DNA of 64,000 nt from Kineosporiaceae bacterium SCSIO 59966. Its GTDB lineage: Bacteria > Actinomycetota > Actinomycetes > Actinomycetales > SCSIO-59966. The notes under the pieces were generated by a model. It saw only the letters and a program-made list of their open reading frames with translations. It ran no database searches and was not told the origin of the DNA. The DNA lies in the NCBI GenBank assembly GCA_020881835.1, contig CP052876.1, positions 1-64,000 on the forward strand, read 5' to 3'. This document shows, piece after piece, positions 53,980 to 62,220 of the stretch (position 1 is the stretch's first letter; every line of letters begins with the position of its first letter). The position numbers and the translations under genes are program-made.

Positions 53980-54757
53980 CCCGCTGCCCCTCGGGCCCGC
54001 CGTCGGCCTCCTGCTGGCCGGGGGCTACCTGACCGGTGCCGCTGTCGCCCGGCGGCGGCTGCGGCGCTCGTGGCCGGCGTGGCGGACGGCGGCGTTCCTC
54101 CTCGGCGCCCTGGCCGTCGCCGTCGCACTGTCGCCTCCCGTCGCCGGGTTCGCCGCGCACGACGCGCGTGGCCACATGCTCCAGCACCTGCTGCTGGCGA
54201 TGTACGCGCCGCTCGGGCTGGTCCTCGGCGCTCCGGTCACCCTCGCCCTCGGCGCCCTGCCACCCGGTGGCCGCCGCCGGCTTGTCGCCGTCCTCGGTTC
54301 GGCGCCGCTGCGGGTCCTGGCTCACCCGGTGGTCGCGGCGGTGCTCGACATCGGCGGGCTGTTCGTGCTCTACCTGACCCCGCTGTACCACCTGGCGATG
54401 ACCGACCCCGTCGTGCACCACCTCGTCAACCTGCACCTGCTGCTCGCCGGCTCCCTGTTCACGTGGTCGGTCGCCGCGGTCGAGCCGGCCCCCGGCAGGC
54501 CGGGGACGACGACCCGGCTCGGTGTGCTCGTCGTCGCCGCAGGTGCCCACGCCTGGCTGGCGAAGCTCGTCTACGCGAGGGCCGCCGAGCCGCCGCTGGC
54601 CGGGATGCACCCGGTGGAGCAGGTCCAGGCCGCCGCCCAGTGGATGTACTACGGCGGGGACGTCGCGGAGGTCGCCCTCGCCGTCCTCGTGCTGGCCGGG
54701 TGGTACCGACGGCAGGGTCTGCGGCAGCGCCGGGTCGCTCGCGTCAAGCCCGCTTGA
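53972..54757 (+). CDS. ctaG: CtaG-like cytochrome c oxidase assembly protein
   Basis: 261-residue polytopic membrane protein of the caa3_CtaG family. Conserved features include HMLQHLLLAMYAPLGLVLGAPVTL, YHLAMTDPVVHHLVNLHLLLAG and AAQWMYYGGDVAEVALA, with several potential Cu-binding His. It is associated with cytochrome oxidase maturation in Bacillus relatives. GTG 53972 overlaps the DUF2243 gene. Its last 14 bp overlap the end of the convergent MFS gene. Confidence 0.85.
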   Translation: MGDPLPLGPAVGLLLAGGYLTGAAVARRRLRRSWPAWRTAAFLLGALAVAVALSPPVAGFAAHDARGHMLQHLLLAMYAPLGLVLGAPVTLALGALPPGGRRRLVAVLGSAPLRVLAHPVVAAVLDIGGLFVLYLTPLYHLAMTDPVVHHLVNLHLLLAGSLFTWSVAAVEPAPGRPGTTTRLGVLVVAAGAHAWLAKLVYARAAEPPLAGMHPVEQVQAAAQWMYYGGDVAEVALAVLVLAGWYRRQGLRQRRVARVKPA

Positions 54758-55955
54758 CGCGGGTGGTGACGCCGGTCTCCGGCATCCGGACGCTCAGCAC
54801 CGCGCCGACGGCGAGGACGGCGGCGGTCACCCAGAACGCGGCCCCGAACGACATCCCGTCGATGAGCCAGCCGGCGACGAGCGGGCCGGCGACGGCGCCG
54901 ACGTCGGAGGACATCTGGAACGCGGCGACGACGGTGCCGCCGCGGCCGCGGACGACGTCCCCGACGACCGCGGCCGGCGCGGCACCGAGGAAGGCCGCTC
55001 CCCCGCCGTACACCGCCATCGCGACGAGGAACACCGGCAGCGTCTGCCACAGGGCGAGGGCCGCCACCCCCGCCGTGGTCACCACCGTCCCGGCGAGCAT
55101 CGCGGGGCGGCGTCCGACGGCGTCCACAACCCGGGCGGCCGGCCACAGCAGCGCGGTCTGGGCGGCGGAGCCGACGAGGAAGCCGATGCCGACCCAGAAC
55201 GGTCCGCGGCCCAGCGCGTCCGCGACGAACAGCGGGATCACCGCCGACCGGACGCCGAACAGCGCCCAGCCCGTGCCGAGGTTCACCACGAGTGCCGCCT
55301 GGTAGGCGGGCCGGCGCAGCGCGGCGCCCAGCGTCATCCGCTGCGGCGCGCCCTCCCCCGTGCCGACGTCGTCGCGCAGCCGGGCGCCGGCGAGGGTGGC
55401 GACGGCGACGACGCCGCCGAGGGCGAGCGTCCCGGCGTAGACGAAGAACGGGGCCCGCAAGGAGATGGTCGCGACGATGCCGCCGAGGGCCGGTCCGGCG
55501 AGCCCGCCGACGAGAAAGCCGGCCTGCCACAGGCTCGTGGCCCGCCCGCGCTGCTCGGGCCGGGCCACCCGGAGCAGCAGGCTCATCGCCGAGACGGTGA
55601 ACATCGCCGACCCGACCCCGCCGAGCCCGCGCAGCACGAGCAGCTGGGTGTAGGTCTGCGCGAGGCCGGCGAACAGGCTCGACACCGCGACGATCGCGAG
55701 CCCGGTGGCCAGCACCCACCGCTCGCCGAACCTGTCGACGAGACGCCCACCGGCGAGCGCGAACACCAGGCGCATGAACGCGAACGCGGACACCACCGCC
55801 GCGGCCGCCGTCGCGCCGACGCCGAACTCCTGGGCGAACAGCGGGATCGCGGGGGCGACGATGCCGAACCCGATGGCTACCGCGAACGCGACCGCGGACA
55901 GGGCCCACACCTCGCGCGGCAGGTCGCCGGGCAGGCGTGGTCGCGGGACGGGCAC
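54744..55955 (-). CDS. MFS drug/metabolite exporter
   Basis: 403-residue major facilitator with 12 helices. The N-terminal WALSAVAFAVAIGFGIVAPAIPLFAQEFG and LVDRFGERWVLATGLAIVAVSSLFAG (DRxGxR loop) mark the DHA1 drug:H+ group. GTG 55955 is preceded by a perfect AGGAGG (minus strand, 55967-55962) with 6-base spacing; upstream starts at 55973 or 56036 would add a disordered, basic extension. It converges on the ctaG gene. Substrate unknown. Confidence 0.83.
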   Translation of the reverse strand: MPVPRPRLPGDLPREVWALSAVAFAVAIGFGIVAPAIPLFAQEFGVGATAAAAVVSAFAFMRLVFALAGGRLVDRFGERWVLATGLAIVAVSSLFAGLAQTYTQLLVLRGLGGVGSAMFTVSAMSLLLRVARPEQRGRATSLWQAGFLVGGLAGPALGGIVATISLRAPFFVYAGTLALGGVVAVATLAGARLRDDVGTGEGAPQRMTLGAALRRPAYQAALVVNLGTGWALFGVRSAVIPLFVADALGRGPFWVGIGFLVGSAAQTALLWPAARVVDAVGRRPAMLAGTVVTTAGVAALALWQTLPVFLVAMAVYGGGAAFLGAAPAAVVGDVVRGRGGTVVAAFQMSSDVGAVAGPLVAGWLIDGMSFGAAFWVTAAVLAVGAVLSVRMPETGVTTRVKRA

Positions 55956-56094
55956 GGGGGTCCTCCTGGGCACGGACGTCGAGCGGAGGCTACCCGGGCG
56001 GGACCGAGGTCCCGTCGTCGGATGGCGACTGGACACTTAGTTCAACGAATGTCGGTGTGCTATCGGCACGTTGGGCAAGCGAGCCAGTGAAACG

Positions 56095-57518
56095 GGCTCT
56101 TCGCAGTTGACGGTGTAGGTGGCGACGGCGCGTCGTTGGCCGGGTAGGGGTCGAGGTCTTCCGATGATGGGAGTTCTGACGCTGCCCATCCGAAAGACCT
56201 CGACATGCCTGACGCTACCTTCGCTGCACCGGACCTGACCACGTTCGCCCGTCTCGATGAGCTCGGTCTTGAGGTCACCGGGCAACTGCTCAAGCCCGAT
56301 CGGGCGGTGCTCACCTGCCGGGTCGTCGAGCCGGACCAGTGGTGCCGGCGGTGCGGAGCCGAGGGCGTGGCTCGGGACACCGTCACCCGGCGCCTGGCCC
56401 ACGAACCGCTGGGGTGGCGTCCCACGACCCTGCTGGTCACGGTGCGCCGATACCGGTGCACCGGGTGCGGGCACGTGTGGCGCCAGGACACCACCAAGGC
56501 TGCTGAGCCGCGCGCGAAGCTGTCGCGTCGGGCGTTGCGGTGGGCGCTGGAGGGACTGGTGATCGAGCACCTGTCCATGGCCCGGATCGCCGAGGCCCTG
56601 GCGGTGTCGTGGAACACCGCCAACACCGCGGTCCTGGCCGAAGGCAAACGCGTCCTGATCGACGACCCGCACCGTTTCGACGGCGTGCGCACCATCGGCG
56701 TGGACGAGCACGCCTGGCGGCACACCCACCGCGGCGACAAGTTCGTCACCGTCATCATCGACCTCACCCCGGTGCGCGAGGGCACCGGGCCGGCACGGTT
56801 ACTGGACATGGTCGCGGGCCGCTCGAAGCAGGCCTTCAAGGCCTGGCTCGATGCCCGGCCCCAGCACTGGCGCCGCGGCGTGGAGGTCGTCGCGATGGAC
56901 GGGTTCACCGGCTTCAAGACCGCCACCGCCGAAGAGCTGCCCGACGCCGTCGCGGTCATGGACCCATTTCATGTCGTACGGCTGGCCGGGGACGCCCTGG
57001 AGGACTGCCGACGCCGCGTCCAACAGGACACCCGCGGGCACCGTGGCCGTAAGGGCGACCCGCTCTACAACGCCAGGCGGACCCTGCTCACCGGCGCTGA
57101 CCTGCTCACCGGCAAGCAGACTCACCGCCTGCAGGAGCTGTTCGCCGTTGACGCCCACGTCGCTGTGGAGACCACCTGGGCCGTCTACCAGCGGATGATC
57201 ACCGCCTACCGCGACCCCGACAAGACCCGCGGCCGCGAGGTCATGGCCGCCATCATCGACTCCCTCGCCAGCGCGGTGCCCACCGGCCTGACCGAGTTGC
57301 GCCAACTGGGCCGGACCCTCACGCGCCGCGCCGCCGACGTCCTGGCCTACTTCGACCGCCCCGGCACATCGAACGGACCGACCGAGGCGATCAACGGTCG
57401 CCTCGAGCACCTCCGCGGCTCCGCCCTCGGCTTCCGCAACCTGACCAACTACATCGCGCGGTCCCTGCTCGAGACCGGAGGCTTCAGACCGCGACTACAC
57501 CCTCAATCGTGAAGAGCC
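56095..57518 (+). mobile_element. ISL3-family insertion sequence
   Basis: 1424-bp element with one transposase gene. Terminal inverted repeats are GGCTCTTCGCAGTTGACGGT at 56095-56114 onward and its counterpart ending AAGAGCC at 57518; 20 of 24 bases match. The 8-bp flanks (GTGAAACG left, GGGTTCCC right) do not match, so no target duplication is visible. This suggests that flanking DNA was rearranged or deleted after insertion. It adjoins the cadmium module and the truncated fhs gene. Confidence 0.85.
56205..57512 (+). CDS. ISL3-family transposase
   Basis: 435-residue transposase. An N-terminal zinc-ribbon (CRRCGAEG and CTGCGHVW) is followed by an HTH (SMARIAEALAVSWNTANTAVLAEG) and the DDE catalytic domain: Asp in RTIGVDEHAW, Asp in VVAMDGFTGF or AVMDPFHVV, and Glu in SNGPTEAINGRLEHLRG. 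Full length with no frameshift, so probably functional. The gene fills most of the IS and ends inside the right inverted repeat. Confidence 0.93.
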   Translation: MPDATFAAPDLTTFARLDELGLEVTGQLLKPDRAVLTCRVVEPDQWCRRCGAEGVARDTVTRRLAHEPLGWRPTTLLVTVRRYRCTGCGHVWRQDTTKAAEPRAKLSRRALRWALEGLVIEHLSMARIAEALAVSWNTANTAVLAEGKRVLIDDPHRFDGVRTIGVDEHAWRHTHRGDKFVTVIIDLTPVREGTGPARLLDMVAGRSKQAFKAWLDARPQHWRRGVEVVAMDGFTGFKTATAEELPDAVAVMDPFHVVRLAGDALEDCRRRVQQDTRGHRGRKGDPLYNARRTLLTGADLLTGKQTHRLQELFAVDAHVAVETTWAVYQRMITAYRDPDKTRGREVMAAIIDSLASAVPTGLTELRQLGRTLTRRAADVLAYFDRPGTSNGPTEAINGRLEHLRGSALGFRNLTNYIARSLLETGGFRPRLHPQS

Positions 57519-57581
57519 GGGTTCCCCATACGGGCATGCGATCTGGGCTGACGCCTGTGACCGAGTGTTCAGTGCGCGCTG

Positions 57582-57605
57582 TATAGTTCAGTCCATGCTG
57601 ACTAT
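57582..57605 (+). promoter_or_regulatory. Candidate cmtR promoter/operator, leaderless
   Basis: A -10-like TATAGT at 57582-57587 lies 7 bp before the ATG at 57595, so the transcript would begin at or next to the start codon. Near-symmetric arms ATAGTTCAG (57583-57591) and CTGACTAT (57598-57605) flank that start, a probable CmtR operator. Assigned by eye. Confidence 0.5.
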
Positions 57606-57954
57606 TGCTTCGCGTCTCGACGTGATGAACCGCCTGGGTCGTGCACTGGCCGACCCCACTCGATCCCGGATCATCTTGACCCTGCTCGACCATCCCGCTT
57701 ACCCGGCGGAACTGGCCCGAGATCTGGACCTGACACGCCCGAACGTGTCCAACCACCTGGCATGCCTGCGCGATTGCGGGATCGTCGTCTCCGAGCCCGA
57801 GGGTCGTCGGACACGATATGAGATCGCCGATTCACACCTGGCGCAGGCGCTGACGGCACTGGTCGATGCCACCCTGGCAGTGGACGAAGACGCCCCGTGC
57901 ATCGATCCCGCCTGCTCGCTTCCCGGATGCGACGCAGCTGGGGAGGGCGCATGA
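57595..57954 (+). CDS. cmtR: CmtR-like Cd/Pb-sensing ArsR-family repressor
   Basis: 119-residue ArsR/SmtB repressor. The winged helix includes LGRALADPTRSRIILTLLDH and LTRPNVSNHLACLRDCG. Cys57, Cys61 and Cys102 fall exactly at the cadmium/lead ligand numbers of M. tuberculosis CmtR. A Cys-rich tail adds Cys107 and Cys112 (DPACSLPGC), giving potential extra ligands. ATG 57595 is chosen; the upstream in-frame extension lies over the promoter. The stop overlaps the cadD ATG by 4 bp. Confidence 0.87.
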   Translation: MLTIASRLDVMNRLGRALADPTRSRIILTLLDHPAYPAELARDLDLTRPNVSNHLACLRDCGIVVSEPEGRRTRYEIADSHLAQALTALVDATLAVDEDAPCIDPACSLPGCDAAGEGA

Positions 57955-58553
57955 TCCTCACCTCGGTCTTGCAGGCGATGGGCCTGTTCGCAGCGACCAA
58001 CATCGACGACATCATCGTGCTCTCCCTCTTCTTCGCGCGAGGGGCAGGCCAGCGCGGCACTACCGCCCGCATTCTGGCCGGCCAGTACCTCGGATTCGCC
58101 GGCATCCTCGGTGCCGCGGTCCTGGTGACCATCGGTGCCGGAGCATTCCTGCCCTCGGCAGCCATCCCGTACTTCGGTCTCATCCCACTGGGCCTCGGCC
58201 TCTGGGCCGCATGGCAGGCCTGGCGCGGAGACGATGACGACGATGACGACGAGGCCAAGGTTGCCGGCAAGAAGGTCGGCGTGTGGACAGTCGCAGGCGT
58301 CACCTTTGCCAACGGCGGCGACAACATCGGCGTCTACACCCCTGTCTTCCTCATCGTGGAACCTCTCACAGTAGTCGCCTACTGCATCGTCTTCCTCGCG
58401 CTCGTCGCGGTCCTGGTGGCCCTGGCAAAGTTCGTCGCCACCCGCCCCCCGATCGCCGAAGTGCTCGAACGCTGGGAGCACATCCTCTTCCCCATCGTTC
58501 TCATCGGCCTCGGCATCGTGATCCTCGTCAGCGGCGGAGCCTTCGGACTCTGA
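57951..58553 (+). CDS. cadD: CadD-like cadmium resistance transporter
   Basis: 200-residue membrane protein of the CadD family (LysE superfamily), with about six helices. The opening LFAATNIDDIIVLSLFFARG and VAGVTFANGGDNIGVYTPVF carry the two Asn-Asp/Gly-Asp metal-site motifs. A cytoplasmic acidic loop has seven consecutive Asp. It exports or sequesters cadmium. Overlaps cmtR by 4 bp after a GGGAGGG site. Codon use is less GC-rich than the surrounding chromosome, consistent with transfer along with the IS. Confidence 0.87.
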   Translation: MILTSVLQAMGLFAATNIDDIIVLSLFFARGAGQRGTTARILAGQYLGFAGILGAAVLVTIGAGAFLPSAAIPYFGLIPLGLGLWAAWQAWRGDDDDDDDEAKVAGKKVGVWTVAGVTFANGGDNIGVYTPVFLIVEPLTVVAYCIVFLALVAVLVALAKFVATRPPIAEVLERWEHILFPIVLIGLGIVILVSGGAFGL

Positions 58554-58704
58554 CGTAGCGGCAGCGATCCAAACGGCCCCGACCGGGCGCACCCCTCTCG
58601 GTTCAGACCGCGACACCTACCTGCAGCCAGTCCTGCGTGATCGCGGCAACAAGACCGCCACGGAGCGCTGCAAAAACCCCGCCACCAAGCGAACGAAGCC
58701 ACAG
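58554..58704. other. Junction sequence between cadD and the fhs remnant
   Basis: About 150 bp that I cannot assign. The frame leading into fhs is open here but reads LQPVLRDRGNKTA-type sequence unlike FTHFS. It has an A-rich patch (GCAAAAACCCC). It is probably the far end of the acquired segment or a scar. Confidence 0.5.
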
Positions 58705-59967
58705 GTCGACAACCACCTGCACCACGGCAACGAGCTGGGCATCGACGAGCGCACGGTCTCCTGGCGCCGGGTCCTGGACGTCAACGACCGGGCACTGCGC
58801 AACGTCGTCATCGGCCTCGGCGACCGGGTCGACGGGGTGCCGCGGCAGAGCGGCTTCGACATCACCGCGGCCAGCGAGGTGATGGTGATCCTGTCGCTGG
58901 CGACCTCGCTGGCCGACCTGCGGCGCCGGCTCGGCCGGATCGTCGTCGCCTCCACCCGGGACGGCGCGCCGGTGACCGCCGAGATGCTCGGCGCGGCGGG
59001 GGCGATGGCAGTCATCCTGCGCGACGCCCTGCAGCCGAACCTGCTGCAGACCCTCGAGGGCACTCCGGCCCTCGTGCACACCGGGCCGTTCGGGAACATC
59101 GCCACCGGGAACTCCTCGGTGGTCGCCGACCTCGTCGGCGTCCGCACCGGGGACTACCTCGTCACCGAGGCGGGGTTCGGCGCCGACATGGGGCTGGAGC
59201 GGTTCGTCGACGTCAAGTGCCGGGTCTCCGGGCTGGTCCCGGACGCCGCCGTCCTCGTCGTCACCGTCCGCGCGCTCAAGGCCCACTCCGGGCGCTACCG
59301 GGTGGTCGCGGGCCGGCCGCTCCCGCCGGAGATGCTCGAGGAGAACCCGGACGACGTGCGCGCGGGGGCCCCCAACCTGCTGGCGCACCTGCGGATCGCC
59401 CGACGGCTGGGCATCTCCCCCGTGGTCGCGATCAACGCCTTCCCCGGCGACCACCCGAGCGAGCACGCCGTGATCCGCAGGCTCGCGCAGGACGCCGGGG
59501 CCCGGGTGGCCGTGACGACGCACGTCGCCGAGGGCGGCAAGGGCGCGCTCGCCCTGGCCGAGGCCGTCGTGGCCGCCGCCGGGGAGCCGTCCACCCTGCG
59601 CTTCCTGTACGAGCCGGAGGTGCCGCTGCCCGACAAGATCGAGCGGATCGCCCGCGAGATCTACGGGGCGGACGGCGTGGACCTCGCCCCGGCGGCCGCC
59701 GCGGACCTGCGCCGGTTCACCGAGCTGGGTTTCGGGCACCTGCCGGTGGTTGTCGCCAAGACGCACCTGTCGTTGTCGTCGGACCCGCGGCTGCTCGGTG
59801 CGCCGACCGGGTGGCGGCTGCCCGTGCGCGAGGTCCGGCTCGCCGCCGGCGCCGGGTACGTCTACGCGGTCTGCGGTGACATGCGGACCATGCCCGGTCT
59901 GCCGCGGCACCCGATCGCCGAGCGGATCGACCTCGACGACGACGGCGAGGTCGTCGGGCTGTCCTGA
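58705..59967 (+). pseudogene. fhs: Truncated formate--tetrahydrofolate ligase
   Basis: C-terminal 420 residues of FTHFS, which makes 10-formyl-THF from formate, THF and ATP. Homology begins abruptly at VDNHLHHGNELGIDERTV and continues through VGVRTGDYLVTEAGFGADMG, VVTVRALKAHSG and MRTMPGLPRHP. About 140 N-terminal residues, including the P-loop for ATP, are missing, and no proper start codon precedes the remnant; the first in-frame GTG is at 58837, deeper in the gene. The rest is undamaged, so the loss is recent. The break is at the cadmium module. Confidence 0.9.
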
Positions 59968-60003
59968 GGCCGTCCGCCGGCGGTCGCGCCGCGACCGGAC
60001 GGG

Positions 60004-60294
60004 TCAGCGGCGAGTGAGCTGCAGCCGCCACGCTTCTGGGCCGCGCTCGAGGTAGGCCACGTCCAGCGCCCCGCCGTGCCGCTCGGTGAGGTGCCGGAGC
60101 AGGGGCTGCGGGTCGTGCGGGGCGACGAGGACGAGGGCGCCGCCCGTCGGCAGGGCGTCGACCGCACCGAGGACGGCGCCGTGCCGGATCGCGTGCGGGA
60201 TGGCCCGGACGTCGAGCTCAGGCAGCGCGGTGTCGTGCTCGCCGCAGGCACACCCGCCCGAGTCGTGACCGCTGATGGAGACCGACTGCTGCAT
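60004..60294 (-). CDS. DUF2249 domain protein
   Basis: 96-residue protein of the DUF2249 type. LDVRAIPHAIRHGAVLGAVDALPTGGALVLVAPHDPQPLLRHL matches the family, with a central hydrophobic beta core. An N-terminal CACGEH segment adds two Cys and a His. Family members often accompany nitrite/NO-metabolism genes. ATG 60294 has AAGGG upstream. It is divergent from the Cys-rich regulator, sharing a 72-bp control region. Confidence 0.82.
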   Translation of the reverse strand: MQQSVSISGHDSGGCACGEHDTALPELDVRAIPHAIRHGAVLGAVDALPTGGALVLVAPHDPQPLLRHLTERHGGALDVAYLERGPEAWRLQLTRR

Positions 60295-60350
60295 GGGAGG
60301 ACCCTTCTAAGGAGGGAGCGGGACCGGGCTGGTGGCCCGGCGTCTTGTTT

Positions 60351-60366
60351 TACTACAATAGTACCC
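60351..60366 (+). promoter_or_regulatory. Leaderless promoter with palindromic operator
   Basis: TACTA-CAA-TAGTA (60351-60363) is a perfect inverted repeat that overlaps the -10 element TACAAT (60354-60359). The GTG start of the regulator lies at 60367, eight bases after the -10, so the transcript is probably leaderless. The palindrome is a likely autoregulatory site that could also control the divergent DUF2249 gene. Confidence 0.55.
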
Positions 60367-61065
60367 GTGGAAATTAAACCCGGTATGGGGCCGGCACCCG
60401 TCCGGACCGGGGCGACGGGCCGCTCGCTGTCGGGCCAGCGCGCCGTCGTCCTGGAACGCCTGCAGCACAGCGGTGAGCCGCTCACCGTCACCGGGCTCGC
60501 CGCCGAGCTGGGCCTGCACCCGAACACCGTCCGCGAGCACCTCGACGCGCTGGTCGAGCGGGGCCTCGTCGTCCGGGGGCGACAGGCGACCGGGCGACGC
60601 GGGCGGCCGGCGTGGACCTACGCGGCCGCGGCCGACCTCGTCGAGCCTGACACCAGGGTCCGCGACTACGCATGTCTGGCGACCGCACTGGCTGCGCACA
60701 TCGCGCTGAGGAGCGCGGACCCGACGGGCGACGCCCTGGCCGCCGGTCGGGACTGGGGCCGCGGGCTTGCCGCCGCCCACCCGTTCGAGCGGCCGCCGTC
60801 GGCGACCGCGGTGCGCCGCCGGGTGGTCGCCCTGCTCGACGAGCTCGGGTTCGCCCCGCAGGACGACGCCCGCTGCACGACGGCCGCCCTGCGCCGGTGC
60901 CCGCTGCTCGACGTCGCCAGCCGGTACCCCGAGGTCGTCTGCCAGGTGCACCTCGGGATCGTCCGGGGCGCCATGGAGGCCTACGGCGGTCAGCCCGAAC
61001 GCACCGCCCTCATCCCGTTCGCGGAGGTCGGCGCGTGCCGCCTGCACCTGCTGACGGCGGCCTGA
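60367..61065 (+). CDS. SufR-like HTH regulator with cysteine cluster
   Basis: 232-residue regulator. The N-terminal winged helix (about 25-85) shows RAVVLERLQHSGEPLTVTGLAAELGLHPNTVREHLDAL. The C-terminal half carries CTTAALRRC, then PEVVCQVHLGIVRGAM and ACRLHLL: four Cys (CX7CX13CX31C) suited to an Fe-S cluster, as in SufR relatives. Beside a DUF2249 gene and NnrS/NirK-type genes it is likely an NO- or redox-sensitive regulator. GTG 60367 is preferred because of the leaderless promoter; ATG 60385 is the alternative. Confidence 0.78.
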   Translation: MEIKPGMGPAPVRTGATGRSLSGQRAVVLERLQHSGEPLTVTGLAAELGLHPNTVREHLDALVERGLVVRGRQATGRRGRPAWTYAAAADLVEPDTRVRDYACLATALAAHIALRSADPTGDALAAGRDWGRGLAAAHPFERPPSATAVRRRVVALLDELGFAPQDDARCTTAALRRCPLLDVASRYPEVVCQVHLGIVRGAMEAYGGQPERTALIPFAEVGACRLHLLTAA

Positions 61066-61074
61066 AGGCCCTCC

Positions 61075-62220
61075 GTGACTGAGCTGCTGGCTGGACCCGT
61101 CACCGCTGGCGCGGCCGGCCACCCGCCGACCAGGCGGAGGCTGCCCTGGCCGCGGCTGCTGCTCCTGCTGCCCGCCGCCGCCGCCCTGCTGCTCGGCCTC
61201 GACGCCGCCGTGACGCTGCTCGGGCTGCCGGCCCCGCTCGCCGCGCCCCGGCTGGGGGAGGTGCACGGGGTGCTCCTCGTCCTCGGCTTCGCCGGCACCC
61301 TCGTCGCCCTCGAACGGGCCGTCGCCCTCGGCAGCCGCTGGGGCTACCTGGCCCCTGCGGGTCTCGGCGCCGGCGGACTCGCCCTCGTCGCCGTACCGTC
61401 CCCGGCGTTCGCCGGTGCGCTGCTCACTGCCGGGACAGCGGCCCTCGTCGCGGTCTACCTGCCGCTGTGGGGTCGTCAGCCGGCTGCGGCGGTCGTCGTC
61501 CAGGCTCTCGGTGCCGTGCTGGCGGTGGGGGCAGCGCTGTTGTGGTGGGGCGGCGTCCCGGTCCCGCACCTGCTGCCCTGGCTGGCAGGCTTCCTCGTTC
61601 TCACCGTCGCCGGGGAGCGGGTCGAGCTCGCCCGGGTCGCCGTCCTCGACCCGCGGGCGGAGCCCGTCGTGGTCGCGGCCACCGGCCTGCTCGCCGCCGG
61701 CGTCCTCGTCGGGCTGCTGTGGCCGGTCGCGGGAGCGGCCGGCACGGGTGCCGCGCTGCTCGCCACGACAGCCTGGCTGGCCCGCTACGACGTCGCCCGG
61801 CACACCGTCCGTGGCACCGGGCTGCCGCGGTTCACGGGCTGGGCCCTGCTCGCCGGGTACGGCTGGCTCGCCGTCGCCGGAGGGATCTGGCTGCTCGGCG
61901 GGCCGGTCACCGCCGGCCCCGGCTACGACGCCGTGGTGCACGCCGTCTTCCTCGGCTTCGTGATCTCGATGATCATCGCGCACGCCCCGGTCATCCTGCC
62001 CGCGGTGCTGCGCCGGCCTCTTCCCTACCGGCCAGCCATGTACGCGCCGTTGATCCTGCTGCACGTCTCGCTCGCCCTGCGCATCGCGGTCGGGGACCTG
62101 GGCGACGTCGGCTCGGCCTGGCAGCTCGGGGGCCTGCTCAACGTCGTCGCCGTCCTGCTCTTCGTCGCGGTCGCCGTGTGGTCCGCCGCCACGGCCAACC
62201 GTCCCCGGACGTCGTCGTGA
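61075..62220 (+). CDS. NnrS-like polytopic membrane protein
   Basis: 381-residue protein with about 12 hydrophobic segments. The layout is NnrS-like: an early GEVHGVLLVLGFAGTLVALERA, a late VVHAVFLGFVISMIIAHAPVILPAVL, and conserved His at membrane positions suited to heme. NnrS protects cells from nitrosative stress during denitrification. It begins with GTG 61075, 9 bp after the regulator, and its stop overlaps the next gene's GTG by 4 bp. A firm family assignment would need a profile search. Confidence 0.6.
   Translation: MTELLAGPVTAGAAGHPPTRRRLPWPRLLLLLPAAAALLLGLDAAVTLLGLPAPLAAPRLGEVHGVLLVLGFAGTLVALERAVALGSRWGYLAPAGLGAGGLALVAVPSPAFAGALLTAGTAALVAVYLPLWGRQPAAAVVVQALGAVLAVGAALLWWGGVPVPHLLPWLAGFLVLTVAGERVELARVAVLDPRAEPVVVAATGLLAAGVLVGLLWPVAGAAGTGAALLATTAWLARYDVARHTVRGTGLPRFTGWALLAGYGWLAVAGGIWLLGGPVTAGPGYDAVVHAVFLGFVISMIIAHAPVILPAVLRRPLPYRPAMYAPLILLHVSLALRIAVGDLGDVGSAWQLGGLLNVVAVLLFVAVAVWSAATANRPRTSS

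Noticed and set aside
56087-57526. Target-site duplication around the ISL3 element
   Set aside because: The 8-bp flanks GTGAAACG and GGGTTCCC do not match, and shifting the ends by one or two bases does not help.
58837-59967. A complete short gene starting at GTG 58837
   Set aside because: The codon is an internal Val of FTHFS; homology continues upstream to 58705 without a start, so this is a truncated fhs rather than an intact shorter gene.
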